This document shows positions 1-10,068 of a DNA stretch of 31,914 nt, one piece after another. Both the position numbers and the translations under genes were made by a program. The stretch covers positions 1 through 31,914 of the forward strand of contig RCAB01000625.1 of the NCBI GenBank assembly GCA_003640385.1, in the 5' to 3' direction. The notes beneath the pieces are model-generated. The model did not search any database. It was not told the DNA's origin and was given only the letters and a program-made list of their open reading frames with translations. Within the stretch, counting starts at the first letter, position 1. Each line of letters begins with the position of its first letter. This DNA comes from Setaria digitata (taxonomy: Eukaryota > Nematoda > Chromadorea > Rhabditida > Setariidae).

Positions 1-137
1 TTCATTAATCTCCCCTTAGAAATAAAGCACTGGGTACCTCGCTTGAGATATAAATGCATAAATGTAAAACTGGTAAAGGTTACTCAATGTTATTTCGCCT
101 GACGCGCTCTAGCGTCTATAATATATTAGTCTTTTGT

Positions 138-143
138 TTTATT
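138..143 (-). terminator. PNO1 poly(A) signal
   Basis: The minus strand reads AATAAA here, about 138 nt past the PNO1 stop, a reasonable 3' UTR length. It is the first canonical hexamer after the stop. Positions 1-280 otherwise hold only this 3' UTR and AT-rich flank; no gene is recognised there. Confidence 0.6.
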
Positions 144-280
144 AATGATTGTTGATGATGTCATTCCCTGTTTAGCATTTCGGAATCCAGAAACTCAGTT
201 TCTTAACTTTTTTTTTAACCAATTCATTTCAATAAACTTTCATACAACAAGTTGAACAACCACAAGACATACAGAAATAA

Positions 281-2914
281 TCATAAACGTTCGCTTGCTC
301 GACTTGCAAGATTTCGTAAATTACCGTATACCTTGGATGGTGGACTGCCTAAAAAAGGATTTTTTTATATGCATTGTACATAATTTAAAGATTGAAAATC
401 AGAAAACCTCCCAACACAATGATATTTCACCGTTCACAACAATTCTCCGAAGATTCACCAGTTGCCTAAGTAATGAAGTATGAATGAGCCTTAGCACCTC
501 AAATATTTTTCAATTTTATCAAGTTGTAAGTGAAATTTCTCGTAGATTTCCCTCGAAAGGTTATTGGAAAAGGGAAAAAAATACCCATAATTAAAGAAGA
601 GATTGCACTCCTGGCTATTCGAATATTATTATAAGCACCGAGAAGATGGATTTTGCTATCGGCAAGCACAACGCGAGTCTGTAATAATTTGCTGTTATGC
701 TAGATAAAATATTGTTTTAAAAATAAAATGGAACAAAAAAATTGAAACTAAATTATTAGACTATTGCTGACAAAGTAAAGGCAGTGAGTGATTACTGCAA
801 GATCTTACTATCACCTTTAAATCTTATTAACATCCTGAATACCTTAGTTATATTTTCAATAGTAAATTTCGTACGCCCATCTTTCCCAGCAATTCGTCCG
901 ATAGCACGTGATAAATGCTCTCCCTTTAATGGTTTCACATCATTAATTTCGAAACTTTCCAAAAATAAATGGTCCAATCTGATTAGCGCTAATGCGTCAT
1001 CAACGTCAAAACCCAAAACAAAAGCACGGACGAAATCCTCAGCCTGAAAGAAAAATATGGAATTTCCATGCTATGTAAAAAAAAAAAAAAACAATCTTCC
1101 TGTTTTTTAATAGGTGATAACATATTTGTTGATTACAGTTAACTAGCCTTTTGTAAATGTGTAGGATCATTGGTTTCATCTGATGTGCGAATTTCCACAT
1201 TTCGAGATTTCAGATTGAACCTACAAAAGACTCTATGTTTATTTGTCAATTGATAAAATGTAATAATTAAAAAGACTATTTCTAAAAAAAAAAAAAAAAA
1301 TTCCGACCAGAACTTTTTTTAGTAAGCAACAGATGCATTTGTGTTATGACTAAAGGAATGCGGGAATTTCGAGAACCAAATCAATTTACACTAAACAAAC
1401 AAAAATGTAGAAGCCTTTAATGTAAAAGTGAGGTGGTGTTCTTATCATACAAATACCTACAAACATCAAACAATAGAGTTTTACAATAAATTAAACGACG
1501 ATCACCTCACAACTTTTTGTATAATTATCAAGCAATTTTTATTTCTCTGGAAAAAAATATTTAAGTGCAAATATTTCCTCATGAACAGGAGCTATCAATA
1601 AAGCAATGGAGGTACCTTATTTGCAAATGCAATTGCTTAACAACTGGTAAAACTATTTTTGTCCAGTGCTCTTTAAGTGGTGTATAACGATGTGGTGGTA
1701 CTGGCACTTTACGTATTTCGGCATTTGCTATCCTCTTACGTTTCTTGTGGTGTGCCTGTTCTGCAATATTAGTTTCAGGTGTTTCTGATACCATTTCAAC
1801 ATCGTCACGTTTTTTCTTCTTTCGCACCTGAACGATAACAAAAAAAAAAAATTTTTTTTTATTTTATATTGTGCTTTGATGAGTGAAATTATAAATTCAA
1901 ATTTAAAAATGAATTGAAATTGCGGGACCTCCACAGAGGTATCTATTGGCAAAATAATTTCAAATTCATAATTTAACTTTCGTAAAAAAAGCAATACCAA
2001 ATTTAGGCAAAGAATGGAAAACGACTATGCTGCCTACCGATGGAGTGGATGAAATAAAACTAGAATAAACTGCTTAAATGTAACGGTAAATGTAACGGTT
2101 ATTCAATAAATTTTCAGCTTTAAACAAGTTATCTCTTTTCTGCTATGGACAATATGCTAATTAATTATTACTTTTCCATGCCTATAATCATCATTTTATA
2201 TGACTGAATAGAATTGTTCGATGCAAAAACCACCCATATCATTCATGAATAATGTGATGGAAATTTCTTTTTCTAGACTAAAGCGAAGCGAAGAAATCGA
2301 CACACTGCATTGGGTAACCAGTAGAAAAATCATAAAAGTCAGTAATCTAAGCTTATACAGCATTTATGACTACAGATAAAAGAAAGGTAATAAATATTTC
2401 ATCTCTAATCTCTTCCCTTCACTCCACAAACGGCATTTATATGTAAAAACATGAGCTGTTGGCCATCTCAAACTTGCTATATTCTTTTAACATCATAGAG
2501 TCGAACTGTTGGAAACCATCTGACAAGATCAACAATTAATTAACAAATCAATTAAAAGATTGCAAGAAAGCAAAAATAATGATGGCATAAGAGTGAGGAA
2601 AACATCATTATCATCCATTCAATTATCTCACAAGCAATTAAGGAAAGAGAAAAATGAACAAATAAATTATTAGCAGATTGGATGGAACGAAATTTATTGG
2701 AATAGTTAATTATGAGAATTTAAAATTAATTGGCATCCAAACTTACCTCTCATCGCTTTGATCTCTCCTTTCCGCTCTTCTACAGTTTACATAATTTATT
2801 GCAAGTATTATTTACTCATTGTGTGCGGTCTTTAGCCAAAAGCAGATCTTACCCCTTTTTTTTTCTTTTTTCTTTTTTTTTTTTTTTTTTTTTTTTTCAA
2901 TGCCATAAAACACG

Positions 2915-2947
<33 letters not shown>

Positions 2948-4131
2948 CATATTAAACAAAGAACAAAGTTAAAAGCTACCGACCATTTGACTAAAAAAAT
3001 TTTTTAATGGCATTTTTGCTATCTATCAGTCTGTGTCTTGAAAGTCCTCATGATGCGAGAGAAGAGAAAAAGGGAGAAATGGAAAAAAAAAAAAAAAGAA
3101 GTAAAGAAGGAATATTATATATGGGTGCCATTAGAGTTTGTGTCTAATGTTTCGATGCGGTAGGTCTTCCTTTCCTACATTTCTTTTTTTTTTGTGGAAC
3201 CAATTGCAAAAATATACCAAAAGCAATAAAATTTAACCATCGCATTTTTATGCGATTGCTGGCGATAAAACGCAACAGTTGCGTGTATTTCCATAACACT
3301 TTGTGCTGTGTTGCGGAAAGTGCACTTTGGTAAAAAATGAAAAAGTGAACACTTCAAAGTGGGTGCACACTCTTTCACAGTGCAACGGGGACCATCTTTC
3401 TTACCCATGTTCTGTCATGCTACTTCTGCTCTTCAACATGTTAATAATTATGTCAGTTTTTAATTGCTACTCATTTTATTACAGTATGAAAAAGATTGCA
3501 AAGAAAAAAAAAAAAAAAAACCCTTCAAATAGTTTAGATTGAGATTACTTCGTCAAATAATGTATTTATAAGATCATCTTATATCAACAATATTTCCTAC
3601 AATACTTCTTCAGCCTAATATTTTTAAAATACCCTTTCATTAGTAGATATTTTCGAGAGTTATTAAATCACACTAAATCATCTAATCCTGTTTAAAGTAA
3701 ACAAATAAGACATCAAGACGTATGTACATCCTAGACTATTTCAGAACAATTTTTGGAATATTTAAATGGAGTGCTGCGGGCAACAAATGTCGTGAGACAA
3801 TGTATATTAATGAAATCGCAAATCTAATTTGAATTTAGTAACAAAAATTTATGGGGTAAGCTGAAAGGAAAAAATGCCATAAAACCCGATCAAAAAACCA
3901 TACTGAAAACCTGAGAGAATGACCTCAACTGCAAAGACTAGAAACCTTAAATTCATTATTCAATCAAGTGTTATTTACCACGGTAAACTGTTCTTCTGCA
4001 GACGGGATGGTTCCTTCGTTTTGCAATAAGTGAGGCAATGCATCACTGTGAACTGTTTCTATCAACTCTGGCATTTCTTCATCCTCAGCCACCTCTATCG
4101 GTATATCAGCTTCAACAAACACTCCTTCCAT
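281..4131 (-). CDS. PNO1: RNA-binding protein PNO1 (Dim2), 40S subunit assembly factor, 6 exons
   Basis: Exons on the minus strand are 4131-3979, 1827-1616, 1220-1148, 1043-843, 678-585 and 348-281. They join in frame to 266 aa plus stop; human PNO1 is about 252 aa. The N-terminal ~50 residues are acidic, followed by a basic stretch (RKKKKR) and the family motif [17 protein letters not shown]. The C-terminal KH domain carries [16 protein letters not shown], with a GxxG-type loop GKDG near residues 199-202 as in yeast Dim2, then [14 protein letters not shown] and the family ending [13 protein letters not shown]1/Dim2 is known to bind pre-18S rRNA near its 3' end in nucleolar and cytoplasmic pre-40S particles. 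The start is fixed by an ATG 7 nt inside a 3' splice site. Intron 1 is 2.15 kb, unusually long here. Intron 3 seems to use a GC donor, because only that joins LQK to AEDFV in frame. TBL3 lies 336 nt upstream on the same strand. Confidence 0.95.
2856..2940. repeat. Poly(T) tract and (AC)13 microsatellite in PNO1 intron 1
   Basis: A broken T tract at about 2856-2897 is followed after a short spacer by 13 AC units (2915-2940), then ATATAT. It is simple-sequence DNA inside the long first intron of PNO1 and is likely length-polymorphic. The rest of that 2.15-kb intron (1828-3978) shows no second gene; a palindrome-rich patch at 3239-3354 is reported separately. Confidence 0.9.
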
Positions 4132-4141
4132 ATCTCTCCTG
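4132..4141 (-). promoter_or_regulatory. 3' splice site before PNO1 ATG (probable spliced-leader acceptor)
   Basis: The minus strand reads a T-rich tract ending TTTTTTCAG, then GAGAGAT and the PNO1 ATG. A good acceptor 7 nt before the start, with no obvious 5' exon between it and the TBL3 3' end, fits spliced-leader trans-splicing. The leader sequence itself cannot be seen in the window, so this is inference from position. Confidence 0.65.
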
Positions 4142-4282
4142 AAAAAAGTATGACTTCCATTGTGGAACTCTAAACAGGCACTTAACCTTATCTTCTCTTG
4201 AAGTCATTGGTAAAAGTGATACTGATAAAATCAGCTGGAAATGTTACAATAATTGAAATGTAATCATACCAAGATAAAAAAT

Positions 4283-4288
4283 TTTATT
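4283..4288 (-). terminator. TBL3 poly(A) signal
   Basis: The minus strand reads AATAAA about 180 nt past the TBL3 stop and about 145 nt before the PNO1 3' splice site. That signal-to-acceptor spacing resembles intercistronic regions of nematode operons. Confidence 0.65.
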
Positions 4289-4467
4289 GGGAACGAATGC
4301 TGCTCCAATTTCTCCAACAAATCAACAATAATATATACAGTCACTGGACGATGAGAATGTTTAAATAACAATATTTAAATAACAAGTTAGTGCAATAACA
4401 AAATACTAAAACATTAAGCAGCAAAAAAAACTCAATTCTGTCCATATTATTGACGATACAACAAAAA

Positions 4468-7400
4468 TTATTTATAATTAGACAGGGACATTTGTGCCAA
4501 AGTATAGTTCAAAAATGCCGCATTTTGCCGGGCTCTTGTCAATCGATCGAAATGCCTGCAAAACATAATCAGTTTCCATGAATTAAAATTTTTCATTGTT
4601 TTAAAACCTCTTGACGTTGATCGCATACCTGGTTGTGTATGGAATGTATGCTTCTATCAGTGAACCAAAGTTGGGCACTTTTAACAATTCCTCGGGGGAA
4701 AAAGAATGCAAGACAGCATAAAGCACTAACTGTGCAACCTGAAAACAAAAATTAAGGTAAATTTTAAGCACTCTACAAACATTTTGAGCTCCCTTATAAC
4801 CAGTATTGTACAGCTGTGACTATTGCGTTTGGAAATTTTCTGGTAGAAAGGTTTCTGAAACGGAATCCATTAAATGAGGGCATAATCAAGAAAGATCCAA
4901 AGAATAACATGGACAGCGTAAGACGAAACTGAGCAGCAATTATCGAATCAAATCAACAAATAAACAATTACATCTGCTGTTCGACTGTTTGTATTCCACT
5001 GAGCGGCAAAATCCAACAAGACTACCAGCTCCTCTGATTGCAATTTTTCGACAGCACCGTGCAGTTCATTTGACTCTAGCTCCATCATTTCCTGCACTAT
5101 TTTTAAACAACTGCAAAAAAAAAACAAAAAAATAGGAGAGAAAGTCATTAATTTGAAAATCATAATGAATACAAAAATTTTATAAAATAAATCAGTGCCC
5201 ATCGATTTAATTTGTTACTATGACCAATATAAATAAATCCGGATGAAGTTCCTCGAAACTGTTTCTTTGAAACTTAAATGCTACAGCACCTACCAAAAAA
5301 AAATTCGAAACCTTTTAAACTACTTGCCCTCATGATAGAACCTTGGGATCGCAAGGATATTAGACAAAAGCTCTTTAAACGAAGGAGAGAAAGCAAGATT
5401 TATACATGCTTGTTTGTAAAAGTTTTTAGAATCTGCAGTGCAATTAAAAAATTAATCGAAAAAAAAAATAGAAGGCAATATAGTGTTCCTGCTAATTGGT
5501 TTATCAGTTCTTCAGTTACAGATTATAAAGTTTGGATACCTATATGGTCTTGAGAGTGTTAGTGAAAACGCTAAAGCTTCTGCATAACGATTCTGTTGAA
5601 CAAGATTAGCCAGAATTTGATCATTACGTGCCTTTTCTGCTCGATTGCGTTCTTCTTCTTCGCGTTTTTTTTCTGAAATATCCTCCCATATCCTTATTCG
5701 TCCATCACTACTACCTGAAATATCCACTTATGACAAATGTATGAAATTTTAAAAAGATCCGGTTGAAACTGAAAATAATTAGGATTTGACACAGAGAAAA
5801 TTGCTACGAAATAAGAGGAATGAAAATGAGTTGAAAATAACAGGGATAACACCTGTGATGAATCGGCTCTCGTCATTTGCTATTGTTAGAGCCCATATTT
5901 TTTCATCGTGAGCTTCTACTGTTGTTATACATTCATTGGCTGTAATATCCCATATCTTAAGTAAACCACCACTATCCACAGATATTATTTGTTTTCCACT
6001 ATTCACTATGGCACCCTGTAAGAAATAAAATCAATTTAACACAATTTAACAAATGAATGAATTATGGAAACAAAAATTTGCCACCTTTACAATATGAGAA
6101 AAAAAAAACTTACATTGAGTACAGCAGATGGATGTCCGGATAATGTAGCGATGCAGTCACGATTTGGTAGCGAAAATATCCTAATCATGCAATCACCACT
6201 ACATGTTACCACAGCCTGAATGCAGGAATATATGCTAAAATTTTACTTTTAAACTTAGACGCCAGTTTGGAAGTTGAGATTACAGGCCTTAGATGCAAAA
6301 TTCAAAAATGAAAGCTATTCATTCATTTAAACACTGTTAAATCATACATTTCCATTAGTATGTCCACCAAAATAAAATACTTACCAGCTTATTAAAATGA
6401 TTTGAAAAGAAACCTGAGTGCTTGGTGAAAAACGAGCATCCCAAACACCACGACGATGACCAATTAACGTGCCTCCTATGGTAAACTGCATTTTATCGGT
6501 TTCGATATGCCACAACTTTGCTGTTTTGTCCATAGAGCCAGTAACACACAAACGATCATTCACGCTAATATCTAAGCATGTTATATCCTTCGCGTGCGCA
6601 ACTAATGTTGCTGATGATTCCAGTTTTAAACTGAAAACAGTTGATAACATATTCTATTTGATAACCTCTGTTTTTGATAACCAGAAGCGTTTACGTTTGA
6701 CACTGTTTAATTACGAAATCACGAATAAAACAAAATAACTTTTTAGTTTTTCCACTAAAATTTTTGAGTGGCCATAGTTTGATAGTAGTATCATTCGATA
6801 CTGAAACGATAAAATGATGTTTGGAACTGTTGGAAAACCGAACACGTGTGACATCATTTGTATGTCCAGTTGCTAAAGCTACCTAAAAATTAAAAGCATT
6901 ACAAGCAGAAAAACATAAAGGATAAAATGAATTAAATTTGTTAGTTACCTTTTCCACCTTTACTTCCTCATCATCGCTAAAGTTAATACTCCAAATAATA
7001 AAAGTGTTATCCTTGGAAGAACTTGCAAAAATCTTTGGATCCCATAATGCAGTTGAGAGTGAGAGCACACTATCGGTATGGCCTGGAGTTTTATGAATTA
7101 AAATAAAATAAACAAGACCAGCTAGTCCTTCAAAATATTAAAAATATGCTATACATAGAATGTAAAATGAAATACCGCATTCAACGCTTATTATATTATG
7201 ATGCATGCAGTGGCGCATTTTCTATTGATTGTAATAGTCAAATTTAGAAACTTATAAAACGAAAGCAAATCGACGAATTCCAGAACAGCTTAAACCAAGA
7301 AACTGCTACGGAGAAGGAAAACTTCAAATAAACTTATGTAAATATAAATGTGCAATTTAATAAGGAAGCATACCAGGAATAAGGTGACAAGACCAAGTAT

Positions 7401-9450
7401 TTGTGTCATACAAACGCAATTCAGCACTGTTGGTAGCTGCAATTAAATATTCCAGCTTTGCTCCAGAAAAACAAATATCGAAAATCTCGTCATTGAAACC
7501 AGCGAACTGCCGTTCAATTTTAAAAGATTCTTGGTCCACCCAAAATACATTGAAGTCTGAGGTAGCCAACAAAAATTTCTTACAAACTCGATTGTAAAGA
7601 ATAGAATCAATACGAGACCTAAAAATTATTAAATAGAACATGCGGAACAAAAAATCGTATTTCTCAAAATTTAACAAGAGAGGAAAAGAATGTAATAGAA
7701 TTAAACCAGAGAGTAGCATGTATTATAAAGTTAATTTGATCAAAAAGAAGCCAATCTAAGATTAAGAGCAAAAGATATGAAAAACTTGAAATTTGGCGAC
7801 AAACTACGTTCATAAATGGCGAATTCTATATATCAGAATAAAATGAACAGAATATTGTCTAACCCGACAGGAAATGATTCATGCGCGGTTAAATCCAACA
7901 TGAAGAAATAAAATGAACTAACCTATATATACTTGCAGTTTTTAAGAGTTTTGCATTTTCCGGATTCCAGCACTTCAAAACACCTTCCTCTCCCACGGTA
8001 AACAGTAGTCCGGATACGAGAACTGCTCCTTCGACCGGCTCATACAAGGGAAGCACTTTCAATTTTTCAAAGCTCTCTACATTAACAACTGAGAGAGTTT
8101 GGTCACGACTTACAAAAATAACTTCCGGTAACTGCCGAATAATTATCTTCACAATCTGACTAAAACATAAAAAAAAGTCGGACGTATAAATCAAAGACAG
8201 AGAAATTCTAGACGAAATTTTACGAAAGAAAAAATTAAAAGCAATTAAAAGCTTTTTACAAACAGAAGGCTTGTTTCTAACCTTGTGTGATTGGCCCACC
8301 GGAAAATCAACTTTTTGGGACTTTCCAAACAGAATAATGATGCGCTACCATCGGCATAGCCAACCATCACACGAGATTTATGAAGAAATTCTGTAACACT
8401 CACAGCGCTTGTACCTTTTAACGAACCAATGCAGCTTCGTTCCTCGAGATTCCAAATCTACACAACAGGTACCATTAAAAATGTATCAACAATAGAATAA
8501 ATGGAAAAGAAAAAAGAACTTTTTGAAATAATTCCCCAATTGTTAGCCACAAAAAATAAACTTTAGCTTACCAACGTGAAAAATAAATGGATTATAGACA
8601 TCGAAGTACATATTCGCCATCAAATTAAAGCTGTTTTTAACCTTTTTTAACCAGTACATATTGTAACAAACTTAATAAGGATCAAACCTTGACAACGAAA
8701 TCCGCTGATCCACTGGCAAGTAATATATCACCTTCAGAAAATTTCATATGCAAGATTGGAGCTGTGTGAGTTGACTTCCACTGACGGACTATCTCAGGGC
8801 TCATTATTTCAAGCCTGTTTTCTAAAGATGGCAATCGATAATTTCGTAAAAGGCCATTCGTATATGCTACGACCATGAATCTACAATCCTCGTTCAACAA
8901 AAATGTTGATACTCTTAGCGGATCCTCTTCTGTTCCAATCGTGTAACTGCAACGAAACAATGAAATCTTTTTTATAAGATATATGTATCAAATGATCAGT
9001 CAAAATCAAGTCCAATTTAATAAAAAAAAATGGATCTTTATCTCTACAGCTCTCCCTCGTTTGTTCATATCAAACTTTATGCTCAATAACAGCTATCTCA
9101 GCATGGGAATTATTTTATTATTTGGTATTTAGAAATCTCTCAACTTGACCACTTCTCTTCTACTACCTGCTTTCCCAATATTTATGACAATGTGTTTGAA
9201 CAGCTTAGATCCCCAATCCATTCACTAATCTTCTCAAAGCATCCACAAATGAACTTTACATAAACTATCTGGTAATGAATAACTTAAAGCTCACTTACCT
9301 CAATTTCGCATCAACAATATTTGAAGCCTTGATATAATTGCCGCAAGCTGAAAATAACGTTCTTCCATCCAAACTCCACTGGATTGCTCCACCTGTGTAA
9401 AGCGCTTCAATGGAATGGAACAATCCTATACTGTTTAGCTGATTTTTCAT
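4468..9450 (-). CDS. TBL3: WD40 SSU-processome protein TBL3/UTP13, 14 exons
   Basis: Exons are 9450-9299, 8946-8688, 8457-8282, 8159-7923, 7618-7374, 7082-6949, 6882-6740, 6630-6414, 6215-6114, 6015-5853, 5714-5540, 5110-4972, 4738-4629 and 4555-4468. All phases agree, giving 779 aa plus stop (human TBL3 808 aa). WD40 repeats fill residues 1 to ~620; TBL3-like stretches include [54 protein letters not shown] and [14 protein letters not shown] charged helix ([16 protein letters not shown]) leads to the Utp13 C-terminal domain, with [11 protein letters not shown] and [15 protein letters not shown]. The family forms part of the UTP-B complex on U3 snoRNP in the nucleolus, used for 18S rRNA processing. 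The start ATG lies 4 nt inside a 3' splice site. The donor after residue 448 (AA|GTTATT) is weak but is the only one found in phase. Confidence 0.95.
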
Positions 9451-9457
9451 TTCCCTG
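9451..9457 (-). promoter_or_regulatory. 3' splice site before TBL3 ATG (probable spliced-leader acceptor)
   Basis: The minus strand reads TTTTACAG|GGAA then the TBL3 ATG, leaving a 4-nt leader. An acceptor this close to the start, with no upstream exon found, fits trans-splicing. The remaining interval to the CHORDC1 stop (to 10068) is AT-rich 3' UTR and spacer with homopolymer runs; I see no gene in it. Confidence 0.6.
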
Positions 9458-9659
9458 TAAAACAATAAACATTTCCAAAAAGAGCTATAATAGCTTCCTA
9501 AGAATAAATGGTTCCGAAGTCATCTATATGAAAATGTGAATGAACATTGTAAAAGCAAAATAAAAAAAAAAAAAGTTTAAGAAAAAGTAAATTCGAAAGA
9601 TAACGAATTGAAATTTTAGGATCCATTATAAAATAAACATGTAATACTTTTCAGAAAGA

Positions 9660-9671
9660 TTTATTTTTATT
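9660..9671 (-). terminator. Tandem CHORDC1 poly(A) signals
   Basis: Two abutting AATAAA hexamers occur on the minus strand, about 400 nt past the CHORDC1 stop and about 205 nt before the TBL3 3' splice site. No closer canonical hexamer was found after the CHORDC1 stop. Confidence 0.55.
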
Positions 9672-10068
9672 ACAGATAAGCATAAATACCATTCAGTAAT
9701 AGGTTTTAAAAAAACCACTTTCTTCTCAAAAAAAAAAAAAAAACGCCAGTCGTCTGATTTTTTCACAGTTTTTTGATTTTCTTAGGTAAACTTAAACTTG
9801 AGCTCCGAATTAGAAAAAAAATTAAACTAAATAATAATGGCAAACAACAATACCACATCACTGGAAACCGCGCTATAGCAAAAATGCATGTAATAGGTTA
9901 CTGGTGCACAGTAACCAATCACATTAATCAAAACATTCATTTTCCATATATTTTTCTACCTTACAGTAACAATAATCGTCCAAAAACATATTCATTTAAA
10001 AAAAAAAAAAAAAAAAGGAAAAGAAATAAACAAAAAAAAAGAAAAACAAGTTAACATAATCAATCAGC

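Noticed and set aside
440..470. A nearer acceptor (CTTAG|GCAAC) for the last PNO1 exon
   Set aside because: It reads Gly-Asn-Trp then TGA in phase. The acceptor at 349 instead gives [11 protein letters not shown], the conserved PNO1 C-terminus.
2730..2972. Plus-strand open frame with Phe and Thr-His repeats
   Set aside because: It is a translation of the poly(T) tract and AC microsatellite.
5278..5553. Plus-strand open frame of 91 codons
   Set aside because: It lies opposite a TBL3 intron and exon, is Lys/Phe-rich from AT bias, and resembles no family.
7083..7373. Possible H/ACA-like snoRNA in a TBL3 intron (AGAAAA followed by a weak hairpin and ACA)
   Set aside because: The hairpins are poor and no guide pocket could be shown. 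The other two large TBL3 introns that I read (5111-5539 and 8947-9298) showed no clear box C/D pair.
9773..10054. Plus-strand open frame of 93 codons ending in a Lys-rich tail
   Set aside because: The tail is a translated poly(A) run, and the frame covers the 3' UTR of CHORDC1 on the other strand.
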